A DNA stretch of 64,000 nucleotides from an uncultured Lachnospiraceae bacterium (GCA_947167135.1 CAMVGV010000007.1:1-64000), one strand, 5' to 3'; numbered from the stretch's first letter, positions 25,850-34,633 are shown. Notes: a model not told the origin generated them from the letters alone. Translations and numbers: made by a program.

Positions 25850-28098
25850 ACTCTTATCTTTGTGCCCTTCGTATCTCTGTGGGTGTTTTTGACATAGGTT
25901 AAGGGCAGGTCAATACCCTTATATTCAACAGTACGCTCATCCGCATAGTTCATAAGGTATGCGTTTTCAAGGGAATCCCCCTCCGAGAGCTTCATGGAAC
26001 GTACTCCGACGGCGCCCTTCTTCTTTTCGGGTATCTCCTCCAGGGCAAAGCGTAAGAAGAAGCCTTTTTTACTCTGAAGAAGTATCTGCCTGGTTTCATC
26101 CGTGACCGGTGAGATAAGAAGTATCCTGTCACCGTCGGAAAGGTTCGTTGCCGCAACGCTTCTTTTCAGTACATCGAATTCACTGCCGTCCACCATCTTA
26201 GCGAAGGCTTTTTCCGTAAGGAAGAGGAGCTTCATACGTATTATCCTTTCAAGATCATCGATATATACTATCTCCTCCTTTGAACTGTCAAAATTACTGA
26301 TATTGTCAACAGGCTTTCCCTTGTCCCTGAATTTTCCATGGGGTACATCCAGAACCTTGATAAGATGTGCCTGTCCGGCAGCGGTAAAGAGCATGATCCG
26401 CCCCGTGTTCCTGACGGGAATACAGTATTTATTCTCAGACCTCGCTGCCTCCTCATTTCTTTCAAAGGTTACAGTATCCACGGTATGAGCATATCCGAAG
26501 CGGTCCATAAGGAAATACACATCCATTTCTTCTATCGGCTTTTCTTCAAATACGGCGGCACCGGCATTAACGATCTCGGTTCTCCTGTCCCTGCCGAATT
26601 CCTTTGAATACCTGTCAAGATCCTTTATTATTGCTTTTTTCATGGATTCGGAGTGATTAAGAAGATCCTCATATTCGGAAATACGCTTCAATGTCTCATC
26701 ATGCTCACGTAAAAGTGCTTCTATCTCCAGACCGATCAGGCGGTGAAGCCTCATATCGAGTATGGCATTTGCCTGCCTCTCGGTAAATGCAAAGTTCTGG
26801 GCAAGGAGTGCATCCTCTTCTCTCCTGAACTTTATTTTTTCCGTATTTCCGGTCATCAGGCATTCCAGTGCGTCAGCCCTGCTCTTTGAGCCTCTTAAAG
26901 CCGCGATTATGATGTCTATAACATCAACAGCTTTTATGAGACCTTCCTCTACCTCTCTCTTTTCCCTGTCCTTCCTTAAGAGCTCGGTATACTTCCGGGT
27001 ATTTATCTCATATAAAAAACCTGCATGTGATGCAAGTATCTCCTTTAATCCCAGTGTTTCCGGCCTCCCGTGGCTTACCGAGAGCATGTTTACGCCGAAG
27101 GTATCTTCAAGCCTTGTTTTCTGGTACAGAAGATTCTTTATATTCTCAGGATCGGCTCCCTTTTTTAATTCGATGACAATACGGGTTCCTTCTTTGTCGG
27201 ACTGATTTGAAATGTCGGCTATGTCGGCGGTTTTCCGGCTTTCCACCAGGGAAGCCACATCCGACATGAATTTCCCGATACCGGCACCTATCATAGTGTA
27301 AGGGATCTCGGTAACCACCAGATTCTGCTTTCCGCCCTTTACGTCCTCGACTACGACCCTGCCCCTGAGCTTTATCTTTCCCTCGCCCTTTTCGTATATA
27401 TCCTTCAGATCATCCTTATTGACGACTATACCACCGGTTGGGAAATCCGGACCCTTGATGTATTCCATCAGTTCTTCCGTGGTGATATCTTCGTTTTTAA
27501 GATATGCCTTTTCGGCCTCAATGACTTCCCGGAGATTATGGGGAGGAGTGGATGTAGCCATTCCGACGGCAATACCCTCTGACCCGTTAATAAGGAAATT
27601 CGGGATCTTTACAGGCAGTACCTCGGGCTCACGTTCGGTCTCATCAAAATTCGGCACGAAATCAACGGTATTCTTATCAAGGTCGGACAAAAAAGCGTCC
27701 TCTGTGATCTTATGAAGCCTTGCCTCCGTATAACGCATTGCGGCTGCGCCGTCGCCCTCTATGGAGCCGAAGTTCCCGTGCCCGTCTATCAGAACCTGAC
27801 CTTTCTTAAAGTCCTGGGCCATAACCACCAGAGAATCGTATATGGAGCTGTCCCCGTGGGGATGGTACTTACCCATGGTATCTCCGACGATCCTCGCACA
27901 CTTCCTGTAGGGTCTGTCATGGCGGATATTCAGTTCACTCATATCGTAGAGGGTACGTCTCTGAACAGGCTTTAAGCCGTCCCTTACATCCGGGAGTGCC
28001 CTTGACACAATTACCGACATGGCGTAATCAATATAGTTTTTCTGCATTATCTCGGAATATTCGGTTCCGATTATCTGTTCCTTGATCTTTGACGACAT
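25846..28098 (-). CDS. parC: type IIA topoisomerase subunit A (ParC/GyrA-like)
   Basis: This 750-residue cleavage-rejoining subunit has YAMSVIVSRALPDVRDGLKPVQRR, the quinolone pocket KYHPHGDSSIYDS with wild-type-like Ser and Asp, and catalytic Tyr in AAAMRYTEARL. The C-terminal domain lacks an obvious QRRGGKG GyrA box, and the length is nearer ParC than GyrA, so I favour the topoisomerase IV-like decatenase; it could instead be a gyrase. It follows the B-subunit gene by 68 bp and overlaps rsmD by four bases. Confidence 0.9.
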   Translation of the reverse strand: MSSKIKEQIIGTEYSEIMQKNYIDYAMSVIVSRALPDVRDGLKPVQRRTLYDMSELNIRHDRPYRKCARIVGDTMGKYHPHGDSSIYDSLVVMAQDFKKGQVLIDGHGNFGSIEGDGAAAMRYTEARLHKITEDAFLSDLDKNTVDFVPNFDETEREPEVLPVKIPNFLINGSEGIAVGMATSTPPHNLREVIEAEKAYLKNEDITTEELMEYIKGPDFPTGGIVVNKDDLKDIYEKGEGKIKLRGRVVVEDVKGGKQNLVVTEIPYTMIGAGIGKFMSDVASLVESRKTADIADISNQSDKEGTRIVIELKKGADPENIKNLLYQKTRLEDTFGVNMLSVSHGRPETLGLKEILASHAGFLYEINTRKYTELLRKDREKREVEEGLIKAVDVIDIIIAALRGSKSRADALECLMTGNTEKIKFRREEDALLAQNFAFTERQANAILDMRLHRLIGLEIEALLREHDETLKRISEYEDLLNHSESMKKAIIKDLDRYSKEFGRDRRTEIVNAGAAVFEEKPIEEMDVYFLMDRFGYAHTVDTVTFERNEEAARSENKYCIPVRNTGRIMLFTAAGQAHLIKVLDVPHGKFRDKGKPVDNISNFDSSKEEIVYIDDLERIIRMKLLFLTEKAFAKMVDGSEFDVLKRSVAATNLSDGDRILLISPVTDETRQILLQSKKGFFLRFALEEIPEKKKGAVGVRSMKLSEGDSLENAYLMNYADERTVEYKGIDLPLTYVKNTHRDTKGTKIRV

Positions 28099-28166
28099 TT
28101 ATCTTTTCCTCTGGCTTTCAGGATCTGTTCAAAAAATAAAGCAATTTTGAACAGCCCCTTGTTTCT

Positions 28167-30089
28167 TCAGATATCCAGCTCCGCATCCAGTGCGTGGGAA
28201 TATATAAACTCTTTTCTCGGCGGGACATCATTCCCCATAAGGAGCTCGGTTACGGATGAAGCCATCCTTGCATCATCGATATTTACCTGCTTAAGAAGCC
28301 GCCTGTCGGGATCCAGTGTGGTCTCCCAGAGCTGCTGTGCATCCATTTCTCCGAGGCCCTTGTAGCGCTGCAGGGTAAAGCTTCCCTTATGCTTTTTCCT
28401 GTATTCCTCAAGAGCCCTGTCATCATAAAGGTACTCTTCTTTTCCCTTGGAGGGCTGGGCCTTATAAAGCGGAGGCATGGCGATATAAACATGCCCTTCG
28501 TAAATCAGCTCAGGCATAAAGCGGTAAAACAGGGTAAGTAAGAGGGTCGCTATATGGGCTCCGTCCACATCCGCATCCGCCATGATTATTATCTTGTCAT
28601 AGCGGAGCTTCGAAATATCAAAGTCCTGACCGTAACCCTCGGAAAAACCGCAGCCGAAGGCATTTATCATGGTCTTTATCTCGGCATTTGCAAGTACCTT
28701 GTCGATTGAAGCCTTCTCCACATTGAGTATCTTTCCCCTTATCGGAAGTATGGCCTGATACATTCGGTTTCTCGCGGTCTTTGCAGATCCTCCGGCGGAA
28801 TCACCCTCAACTATAAATATCTCGCACTTCGAAGCGTCACGGCTTACGCAGTTTGCAAGCTTCCCGTTACTGTCAAAGGAGTACTTCTGCTTTGTAAGCA
28901 GATTGGTCTTTGCTTTTTCCTCTGACTTCCTGATCTTTGCAGCCTTTTCCGCACACTCCAGTATGGACTTCAGAACGTCCAGATTTCTGTCAAAATAGAG
29001 CTGTATCTCGTCTCCGGTAACCTTTCCCACAGCCCTTGCGGCGTCCTGATTATCAAGCTTGGTCTTTGTCTGTCCCTCAAATCTGGGATCCGGATGCTTT
29101 ATGCTTATGACCCCGGTCATACCGTTACGTATATCCGCTCCGTTAAAATTCGCGTCCTTATCCTTAAGGATCCCGAGCTGTCTCGCATAGCTGTTCATTA
29201 CAGTGGTAAAGGTGGACTTGAAGCCGGTTAGGTGCGAACCGCCCTCGGAATTAAAGATATTATTGCAGAAACCAAGCACCTCCTCATGGAATTCATTTAT
29301 ATACTGGAAAGCGCATTCTATCTGCACATTTTCGGATTCGCCGTTAAAATATATTACCGGAGTGATTACATCTCTGGATTTATTCATATCCCTGACAAAG
29401 CCCTTGATGCCGTCGGGCTCATTAAAGATTTCTTCCTCTGATTCATCCCCTCTGTCATCCCTGAATTTTATGGTGAGCTCAGGGTTAAGATAAGCGGTCT
29501 CATGGAGGCGGCTTTTTATCTCCTCAGCCTTGAACCGGACCGTGTCAAAAATCTCCGGGTCGGGCTTAAAGCTTATCTTCGTGCCGGTTTTCCTGGTGGT
29601 TCCGATACAGGGCAGAAGCCCGTTAATAAGCTCAACGGTGGGCTTTCCCCTTTCGTATCTGTCATGGTTTATAAGTCCTTCCCTGCAGATAGTGATATCA
29701 AGCCATTCGGAAAGCGCATTTACCACAGAAGAGCCAACACCGTGAAGTCCGCCGCTGGTCTTATAGACTGTGTCATCAAATTTTCCGCCGGCATGGAGCG
29801 TGGTAAGTACCACCCTTTCAGCGCTTACTCCCTTTTCATGCATACCCACGGGTATACCGCGGCCGTTGTCCTCAACAGTGGCACTTCCGTCCCGGTTCAG
29901 GGTAACCTTTATTTCGCTGCAGTTTCCGGCGAGATGCTCATCTACCGAGTTGTCAACAATTTCATATACAAGATGATTGAGACCCCGGCTTCCGGTGCTC
30001 CCGATATACATACCGGGTCTCATCCTTACGGGCTCCAGTCCCTCCAGAACCTGTATCGAGGCCTCATCATAATTAACCGTATCGCTCAT
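28167..30089 (-). CDS. parE: type IIA topoisomerase subunit B (ParE/GyrB-like)
   Basis: The 640 residues form the ATPase subunit. N-terminal GHKL motifs are GLEPVRMRPGMYIGS, YEIVDNSVDEHLAG, VEDNGRGIPVGMH and GGLHGVGSSVVNALS. The Toprim domain shows IVEGDSAGGSAK and IIMADADVDGAHI with the metal-binding acids, followed by LQRYKGLGEMDAQQLW. It pairs with the downstream A subunit. Whether this is the cell's topoisomerase IV or gyrase depends on a second pair outside the window. It is the first gene of the long minus-strand operon. Confidence 0.92.
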   Translation of the reverse strand: MSDTVNYDEASIQVLEGLEPVRMRPGMYIGSTGSRGLNHLVYEIVDNSVDEHLAGNCSEIKVTLNRDGSATVEDNGRGIPVGMHEKGVSAERVVLTTLHAGGKFDDTVYKTSGGLHGVGSSVVNALSEWLDITICREGLINHDRYERGKPTVELINGLLPCIGTTRKTGTKISFKPDPEIFDTVRFKAEEIKSRLHETAYLNPELTIKFRDDRGDESEEEIFNEPDGIKGFVRDMNKSRDVITPVIYFNGESENVQIECAFQYINEFHEEVLGFCNNIFNSEGGSHLTGFKSTFTTVMNSYARQLGILKDKDANFNGADIRNGMTGVISIKHPDPRFEGQTKTKLDNQDAARAVGKVTGDEIQLYFDRNLDVLKSILECAEKAAKIRKSEEKAKTNLLTKQKYSFDSNGKLANCVSRDASKCEIFIVEGDSAGGSAKTARNRMYQAILPIRGKILNVEKASIDKVLANAEIKTMINAFGCGFSEGYGQDFDISKLRYDKIIIMADADVDGAHIATLLLTLFYRFMPELIYEGHVYIAMPPLYKAQPSKGKEEYLYDDRALEEYRKKHKGSFTLQRYKGLGEMDAQQLWETTLDPDRRLLKQVNIDDARMASSVTELLMGNDVPPRKEFIYSHALDAELDI

Positions 30090-30214
30090 TTTCTCTCCCT
30101 TATCAAGGATCCTTGGCGCCTTTGGAAACTTATCTTTTTACTCCCTTTCCCGCCACATTTTGCGATTTTACCACATAACAGTGCTGTTTTCAAGAATAAT
30201 CGAACATATTTTCG

Positions 30215-30424
30215 GTCATCCTGAGCGAAGCGTCCCTGTCATCCTGAGCGAAGCGTCCTTGTCATCCTGAGCGAAGCGCCCATGTCATCCTGAGCGAAGC
30301 GCCCATGTCATCCTGAGCGAAGCGTCCCTGTCATCCTGAGCGAAGCGCCCATGTCATCCTGAGCGAAGCGAAGGATCTTTTTTTCCGGGAGAAAGATTCT
30401 TCGGGCTTTGCCCTCAGAATGACA
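30215..30424. repeat. REP-like repeat (family A) with seven tandem half-units
   Basis: Seven consecutive 23-bp units each begin GTCATCCTGAGCGAAGCG and end in a variable 5-base piece (TCCCT, TCCTT, CCCAT, CCCAT, TCCCT, CCCAT, AAGGA), from 30215 to 30375. The last unit continues into a full palindrome: AAGGATC, a T run, AAAGATTCTTCGGGC, and the far arm CCTCAGAATGAC. It lies between divergent parE and the glycosyltransferase gene, where no gene is visible. Confidence 0.9.
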
Positions 30425-30483
30425 TTGTGTAGTCTCGGAATGACATTAACTTGACGCCATTGGAGCCGTCCTCATTAACTTCA

Positions 30484-30492
30484 TGGTATAAT
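30484..30492 (+). promoter_or_regulatory. extended -10 promoter of a leaderless gene
   Basis: TGGTATAAT (TG at 30484, TATAAT at 30487-30492) lies so close to the ATG at 30501 that transcription should begin at or just before the start codon. No RBS is present. The -35 region is poor, as expected with an extended -10. Confidence 0.55.
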
Positions 30493-30500
30493 ACGGTATT

Positions 30501-31736
30501 ATGAAGATCGTACTATTCAAAAATACCGTAGAGAGTCAGGAGTTTTTCTCCTTCGAGCTTGCAAAATGTTTTTCAATGCTGGGTCATGAGATCTATATCT
30601 ATGACTGTTCAGACCCCATTTCTTCAAAAAAGGGCCTCGATAATTTTGTAACTCCCGGCGACACCGTGTTCTTGTCCTTCAATTTTAACGGAATGATAAA
30701 CGATCCGCTGCTCTGTGAAAAGAACGGAAAGGATCCCGTATACCTTAAGAAAACCGGCATTCCCATAATAAATATCGTTGTAGACCATCCCTATTATTAT
30801 CATAAGGAATTCGTAAACATTCCCGAAAAATATGTACAGATCTCAATTGATGAAAACCATGCCGCCTATATGGAGAGATTCTTCCCTGAAATAAACGCAT
30901 CCACCGTTATTTACCTCGGAGGGACACAGCTCATCCCTTTTGAATCGGGAGTTTATAAGGAGGGAATGACTATAAGGGAATGCAGCGCTTCTGACCTTCT
31001 TCCCTTTGAAAAAAGAAGGGATGATATCATCTTCTGCGGAAATTATATGAGGCCCGAATACTTCTTAAAATATCTAAAGGACTGTGACAGGACCGTTGTT
31101 GATTTCTATATGGAATTATACGAGGAAATAAAGGCTGCTCCGGATAAAACCCTCGAAGAGACCGCCATAAAAAAGATAAAAGCGGAATTCGGGGATGAGG
31201 CAGACGACCCTTATTTACGGGACTGCCTTGAAAATATGATATTTCTTGATCTGATGGTACGACACTTTTTCCGTGGTAAAGCCATTTCCTCAATAGCGGA
31301 TGCCGGAATAAAGATCACTGTCTACGGTGCGGGCTATGATGAGCTTGACTGCCGCCACCCTGAAAATATCATAAAAATGGGTAACGTTGATTCCATAAGC
31401 TGTCTTAAAGCCATTGCAAATTCCAGGCTCTCTCTTAATATCATGCCCTGGTTTAAGAAGGGCGGCCACGACAGGGTCTACAATACCTGCCTTAACGGTG
31501 CCCTTTGCCTGTCAGACCCTTCAGAGGCTCTAAAAGAACAGTTTAGTGATCATGTGGATATGGTTTTCTTTGATATCGGGGATATTGATAATCTTGGAGA
31601 GAAGGTTTCCGCTCTTCTGTCGGCCCCGATTAGAATAAAGGATATAGCCATCAGGGGATATGAAAACGCCAGGCTTCATCACAGCTGGTTTAACCGCGCA
31701 CTGGAGCTTGAAAAGGTAATGCGGAATAGTCTTTAG
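30501..31736 (+). CDS. CgeB-like glycosyltransferase
   Basis: This 411-residue cytoplasmic protein has the two-lobed look of GT-B enzymes of the CgeB/DUF3880 type. The N-terminal lobe MKIVLFKNTVESQEFFSFELAKCFSMLGHEI has IVVDHPYYY further on. The C-terminal lobe has ITVYGAGYDE, IIKMGNVDSISCLKAIANSRLSLNIMPWFKKGGHDRVYNTCLNGALCLSDPS, where donor-binding residues usually lie, and a final GYENARLHHSW. CgeB relatives modify spore coats or make glycans; the target is unknown. The message appears leaderless. The gene overlaps the convergent PH-domain gene by four bases. Confidence 0.8.
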   Translation: MKIVLFKNTVESQEFFSFELAKCFSMLGHEIYIYDCSDPISSKKGLDNFVTPGDTVFLSFNFNGMINDPLLCEKNGKDPVYLKKTGIPIINIVVDHPYYYHKEFVNIPEKYVQISIDENHAAYMERFFPEINASTVIYLGGTQLIPFESGVYKEGMTIRECSASDLLPFEKRRDDIIFCGNYMRPEYFLKYLKDCDRTVVDFYMELYEEIKAAPDKTLEETAIKKIKAEFGDEADDPYLRDCLENMIFLDLMVRHFFRGKAISSIADAGIKITVYGAGYDELDCRHPENIIKMGNVDSISCLKAIANSRLSLNIMPWFKKGGHDRVYNTCLNGALCLSDPSEALKEQFSDHVDMVFFDIGDIDNLGEKVSALLSAPIRIKDIAIRGYENARLHHSWFNRALELEKVMRNSL

Positions 31737-32128
31737 CTTATCATTTTATTTATCATCTGTTCGAAGGCATGCGCCTGCCGCATCTTTCCGACCCTGTAGT
31801 TCTTTAAGCCATGTATCGTGACAGATCCGCTTTTTCCGATCTCCACTGATCTGACCTCTGTTATGGGTATCTGATGCTTTATCTCGTTTCCATGCTTTAC
31901 AACAATAAAATGCCTTGTGACAACGACACCGGTGACACAAAACTGCGCTTTTAACCAAATGAAAACAGTCAGGAAAAACCATAGAAGACCGAAAATCACT
32001 TCGGCAAGAAAAACATCTGCTGCCCTGCATGTAAAAAACATGATGGCAAGGAAGCATTCAAAGACTGCCATGGGAATTATCGGCATATCCTCCACAGGAA
32101 AGCTGCCTTTAACCTTTACGGTAGGCAT
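31733..32128 (-). CDS. membrane protein with bacterial PH domain
   Basis: This 131-residue protein has two transmembrane helices (about residues 20-36 and 42-62) followed by a bacterial PH-like domain (about 65-115: FCVTGVVVTRHFIVVKHGNEIKHQIPITEVRSVEIGKSGSVTIHG). Such domains face the cytoplasm and are of unknown function. It starts nine bases after the small FliM-peptide protein, so they are probably co-expressed. Its 3' end overlaps the convergent glycosyltransferase by four bases. Confidence 0.75.
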   Translation of the reverse strand: MPTVKVKGSFPVEDMPIIPMAVFECFLAIMFFTCRAADVFLAEVIFGLLWFFLTVFIWLKAQFCVTGVVVTRHFIVVKHGNEIKHQIPITEVRSVEIGKSGSVTIHGLKNYRVGKMRQAHAFEQMINKMIS

Positions 32129-32137
32129 ACCCTGCCC

Positions 32138-32362
32138 CTAATTTGCCATTGACGCAATAAGAGCGTCTATCTCCGCCTGGCTTAAGATTCTGCCGTCATC
32201 CCCTCCTCCGGCCGGTGCAGGAGCAGGTGCCGGAGCGGGAGCGGGAGCAGCCTGAGGCATTGCAGGTATAACGGGGTTATGAGCCGCCACCTGTGATGAA
32301 TTACCCATTATGCTGGCAAATAAAGCCTGTTGTTCAGGACTGAGTCCGCTTAAATTATCCAT
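32138..32362 (-). CDS. small protein with C-terminal FliM-like peptide
   Basis: This 74-residue cytoplasmic protein has three parts: LSPEQQALFASIMGN at the N-terminus, a flexible Pro/Ala linker (about residues 30-52) with GGGDD, and a C-terminal ILSQAEIDALIASM. The last part is almost identical to the N-terminal peptide of FliM (and FliY) that binds phosphorylated CheY. The two ends resemble each other (ALFASIMGN and ALIASMAN). RBS AAGGA is nine bases upstream. No FliM body is present and no flagellar gene is nearby. It may be a free ligand or tether for CheY-like receivers. It is not a family I recognise. Confidence 0.75.
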   Translation of the reverse strand: MDNLSGLSPEQQALFASIMGNSSQVAAHNPVIPAMPQAAPAPAPAPAPAPAGGGDDGRILSQAEIDALIASMAN

Positions 32363-32437
32363 ACATACAAATCCTTAAAAAGTATAAACGTATTTTTAAT
32401 AATGCCATTATTATGAATTTTTGTCAAATTAAACACC

Positions 32438-32854
32438 CTACAGCTCAAATGAATCGGGTAAAAGCTCTTTAAGCGTACGCACTACCGTGGTTCCTGCACT
32501 GTTTCTGGTAATTATCAAAAAATCATCGCCCCGGCAGAATTCCGACATAACCTGACGGCAGACCCCGCATGGAAAGCAGAGTTCACCTATCTCCCTGTTT
32601 TTTCCTCCCACTATGGCTATGGCTCTGAAGTCCCTTTCCCCCTCGGATACGGCTTTGAAAAAGGCGGTTCTTTCCGCACAGTTAGATGGGGAATAAGCGG
32701 CATTCTCTATATTACATCCCGTGTAGATCCTGTCTCCGTCAGTTAATAGTGCAGCCCCCACAGCAAAGCCTGAATACGGACAGTATGATCTCTGCTGCAT
32801 TTCATGAGCCTTTCCGATAAGGGTTTCGATCATCTCCCCGGGGAGCTCAGTCAT
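32438..32854 (-). CDS. cdd: cytidine deaminase
   Basis: This 138-residue cytosolic zinc enzyme of pyrimidine salvage deaminates cytidine and deoxycytidine. The signature is complete: YCPYSGFAVGAALL, GCNIENAAYSPSNCAERTAFFKAVSEG with the first zinc Cys and catalytic Glu, and FPCGVCRQVMSEF with the other two zinc Cys. The length is normal. The ATG overlaps by eight bases with the end of the upstream 59-residue gene, so translation may be coupled. Confidence 0.95.
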   Translation of the reverse strand: MTELPGEMIETLIGKAHEMQQRSYCPYSGFAVGAALLTDGDRIYTGCNIENAAYSPSNCAERTAFFKAVSEGERDFRAIAIVGGKNREIGELCFPCGVCRQVMSEFCRGDDFLIITRNSAGTTVVRTLKELLPDSFEL

Positions 32855-33026
32855 CCTTTTTCCTCTTTTTTTCGGTTCTGATAAACTTATCCGTTTCCAG
32901 ACTCAGCTTCACGTCGCTGTCCATGTAATTTGTTGCATTGGAGGCCTGCGAAACGGGCTTCATACTCTTATAACAGAAATAAACCACAATTGCCGTAATA
33001 ATTATCGATAATATAATACATAACAT
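32847..33026 (-). CDS. small single-pass membrane protein, 59 residues
   Basis: This short gene has an AAGGAG ribosome binding site seven bases before its ATG. It encodes an N-terminal hydrophobic helix (CIILSIIITAIVVYFCY) and a short charged tail (KLSLETDKFIRTEKKRKKDD). The stop TGA lies inside the first codons of cdd (8-base overlap), and the start is 18 bp after the zinc-ribbon gene. The good RBS and tight operon spacing argue that it is real. I do not recognise the family and propose no function. Confidence 0.65.
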   Translation of the reverse strand: MLCIILSIIITAIVVYFCYKSMKPVSQASNATNYMDSDVKLSLETDKFIRTEKKRKKDD

Positions 33027-33044
33027 AGTTTTTCTCCTTCCCTC

Positions 33045-34094
33045 TTACGAAACAGACCAGATAAGTGAGGTGATAATAAGGGATATGATAAATGTCCCTA
33101 TAGCGACCAGTGAAAGCTTCGATTTGCTCACGGGAAGATCACCTATAAATTTCCCTGTCTGTCCGTTCATTGCAAAGGTCCAGGTCTTTCCGTTCCAGTT
33201 TGTGGTAAGAAGCCAGACCGGAAGAAGGGCATATTTTGTATCATTGAAGCTTATCCTGATGTCCTCCGTCATAGGATTGCACTGATCGTGCTTAACAGTA
33301 TTTCTCATTTTATCCTTAACGGATTCTTCTACCCTCTTCTCAGCTCTCTTTTTGTCGTCATCCTCCTTGACATCGAATCTTTCCGCAAGGAAGCCGGGGA
33401 GATATGCCGTGGTGAATTCTTCAAGGGCATCGAACTTATAAGGCTCTATGGAATCCATAAGGTCATCCGCCATTCTGACGGAAGCGTCTGCCGGAACATG
33501 CTTAAAGCCAACTTTGCCCTCTCTGTTGCACTCGTAAAAATCGGTGATCTCAAAATTACCCTGGGTTTTTGTATCTCTGGCATCATATTTGCAAGTGGCA
33601 TCTGCTGTTCCGCTGAAAAGCCAGAAAGGCACATACACCCCCTGTATCTCATCTATCTTTGATGAAACCTTGAAGTCCTTCGGCAGCAGGAAACGCTTAT
33701 CGTAATATTCCTTGTATTTTGCGATGGCCTCTTTTTTCTCAAAAGCAAAGGGCAGCACGTAATCAGGCTTTAATGCACCCGCAAACTGTACCGGTGCTAT
33801 GGTCTGGTTTCCGCAGTATGGGCATCTCATCACAGCGGTATTCTGGTCCGCCATAAGCTCAGCACCGCAGGAGGAGCAGTTATATCCACGCATGGAATCC
33901 TTTTCTTCACCCCATTCCTTGTTCTGATCCTTATCCGCCATCTTCTGTTCTTTTTCGGCGAAATATTTTTCCACCTCTTCCTTGGTGAAAAGTGAATCGC
34001 AGTATTCACATTTGAGTTTGCCTTCCTTGGGGTTGAAGAGCATAGAGCCCCCGCACTCCGGACAGGTGTACGCCAGTACTGATTGTTCAGCCAT
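33045..34094 (-). CDS. membrane-anchored double zinc-ribbon protein
   Basis: This 349-residue protein starts with a TFIIB-like zinc ribbon (CPECGGSM near residue 11, CEYC near 29). A charged linker and a second ribbon follow (CSSCGAEL about 72, CPYCGN about 91). A conserved middle (LPFAFEKKEAIAKYKEYYDKRFLLP and GVYVPFWLFSGTADATCKYD) leads to LLPVWLLTTNWNGKTWTFAMNGQTGKFIGDLPVS and one C-terminal transmembrane helix. This layout is common in Firmicutes and sometimes misnamed PriA-like. The role is unknown; the ribbons should be cytoplasmic. It heads a short operon with the 59-residue gene and cdd. Confidence 0.8.
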   Translation of the reverse strand: MAEQSVLAYTCPECGGSMLFNPKEGKLKCEYCDSLFTKEEVEKYFAEKEQKMADKDQNKEWGEEKDSMRGYNCSSCGAELMADQNTAVMRCPYCGNQTIAPVQFAGALKPDYVLPFAFEKKEAIAKYKEYYDKRFLLPKDFKVSSKIDEIQGVYVPFWLFSGTADATCKYDARDTKTQGNFEITDFYECNREGKVGFKHVPADASVRMADDLMDSIEPYKFDALEEFTTAYLPGFLAERFDVKEDDDKKRAEKRVEESVKDKMRNTVKHDQCNPMTEDIRISFNDTKYALLPVWLLTTNWNGKTWTFAMNGQTGKFIGDLPVSKSKLSLVAIGTFIISLIITSLIWSVS

Positions 34095-34123
34095 TTTTTA
34101 CCTTCTTTCTAGTCATTACTTCA

Positions 34124-34438
34124 GTGTTCCTTTTCGCTTCCGTCATAGATGATCCGGGAATACCAGGCCATCAAAATATACATATCTCCTATGAAGCCTT
34201 GCCGAAAAAACTTATGCTCCTGTTTCAGAATATGGAGGATCCTGAATTGATAAAACACAGTTTATCTTACCATAAGGAGGGCTCAAAGTCACTACACGTC
34301 CTGAGAGAAGAAGTATATGAATCGCTGTACCAGGGAAAGATATCATCAGGAAATGAAATTTCCCCAGATAGAATTTTTGATTTTTCGCTTCATATCACAT
34401 CTCCGATGTGGGATATGCGTCGCTGGCGCTCAGGATGA
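34124..34438 (+). other. unassigned open frame, possible gene fragment
   Basis: A 104-codon frame opens with GTG and reads like protein (NIHISYEALPKKLMLLFQNM, then HKEGSKSLHVLREEVYESLY). It has no RBS, and its last codons run into a family A repeat fragment at 34419-34440. I cannot name it. It may be the end of a decayed gene or chance. The neighbouring sequence to 34475 shows nothing else. Confidence 0.25.
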
Positions 34439-34475
34439 CAAAATGCTTAACTTAACGGCATTAAAACCGTCCCCA

Positions 34476-34504
34476 TTGACTTATAACGAAAAATACCGTA
34501 TTAT
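34476..34504 (+). promoter_or_regulatory. promoter of tRNA-Gly
   Basis: TTGACT (34476-34481), a 17-bp spacer and TATTAT (34499-34504) form a near-consensus promoter about 38 bp before the tRNA. Confidence 0.7.
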
Positions 34505-34542
34505 AAAAAAGCTCCGCGAAGACCGCAGAGTACGTTATCTAA

Positions 34543-34613
34543 GCACGGTTAGTACATCGGTAGTATATCAGCTTCCCAAGCTGAGGAGGCGGGTCCGACT
34601 CCCGTACCGTGCT
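34543..34613 (+). tRNA. tRNA-Gly (anticodon CCC)
   Basis: The 71-nt cloverleaf has acceptor GCACGGT/ACCGTGC, a short D arm, anticodon stem TCAGC/GCTGA with loop TTCCCAA, and T arm GCGGG/CCCGT with loop TCCGACT. The anticodon CCC reads GGG. The CCA end is not encoded. A run of six T follows at once and can act as terminator. Confidence 0.92.
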
Positions 34614-34633
34614 TTTTTAGTGTCCTCAATGCT

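Noticed and set aside
26102-26488. Plus-strand frames opposite parC and other housekeeping genes
   Set aside because: They are shadows of well-supported coding sequences on the other strand.
25846-28098. Possible quinolone-resistance substitution in the topoisomerase A subunit
   Set aside because: The pocket reads HPHGDSSIYDS, with Ser and Asp at the two main resistance positions, as in susceptible proteins.
30215-30375. Seven regular 23-bp repeats resembling a CRISPR array
   Set aside because: The units are contiguous with only 5 variable bases, no spacers and no cas genes; they are arms of a dispersed palindrome.
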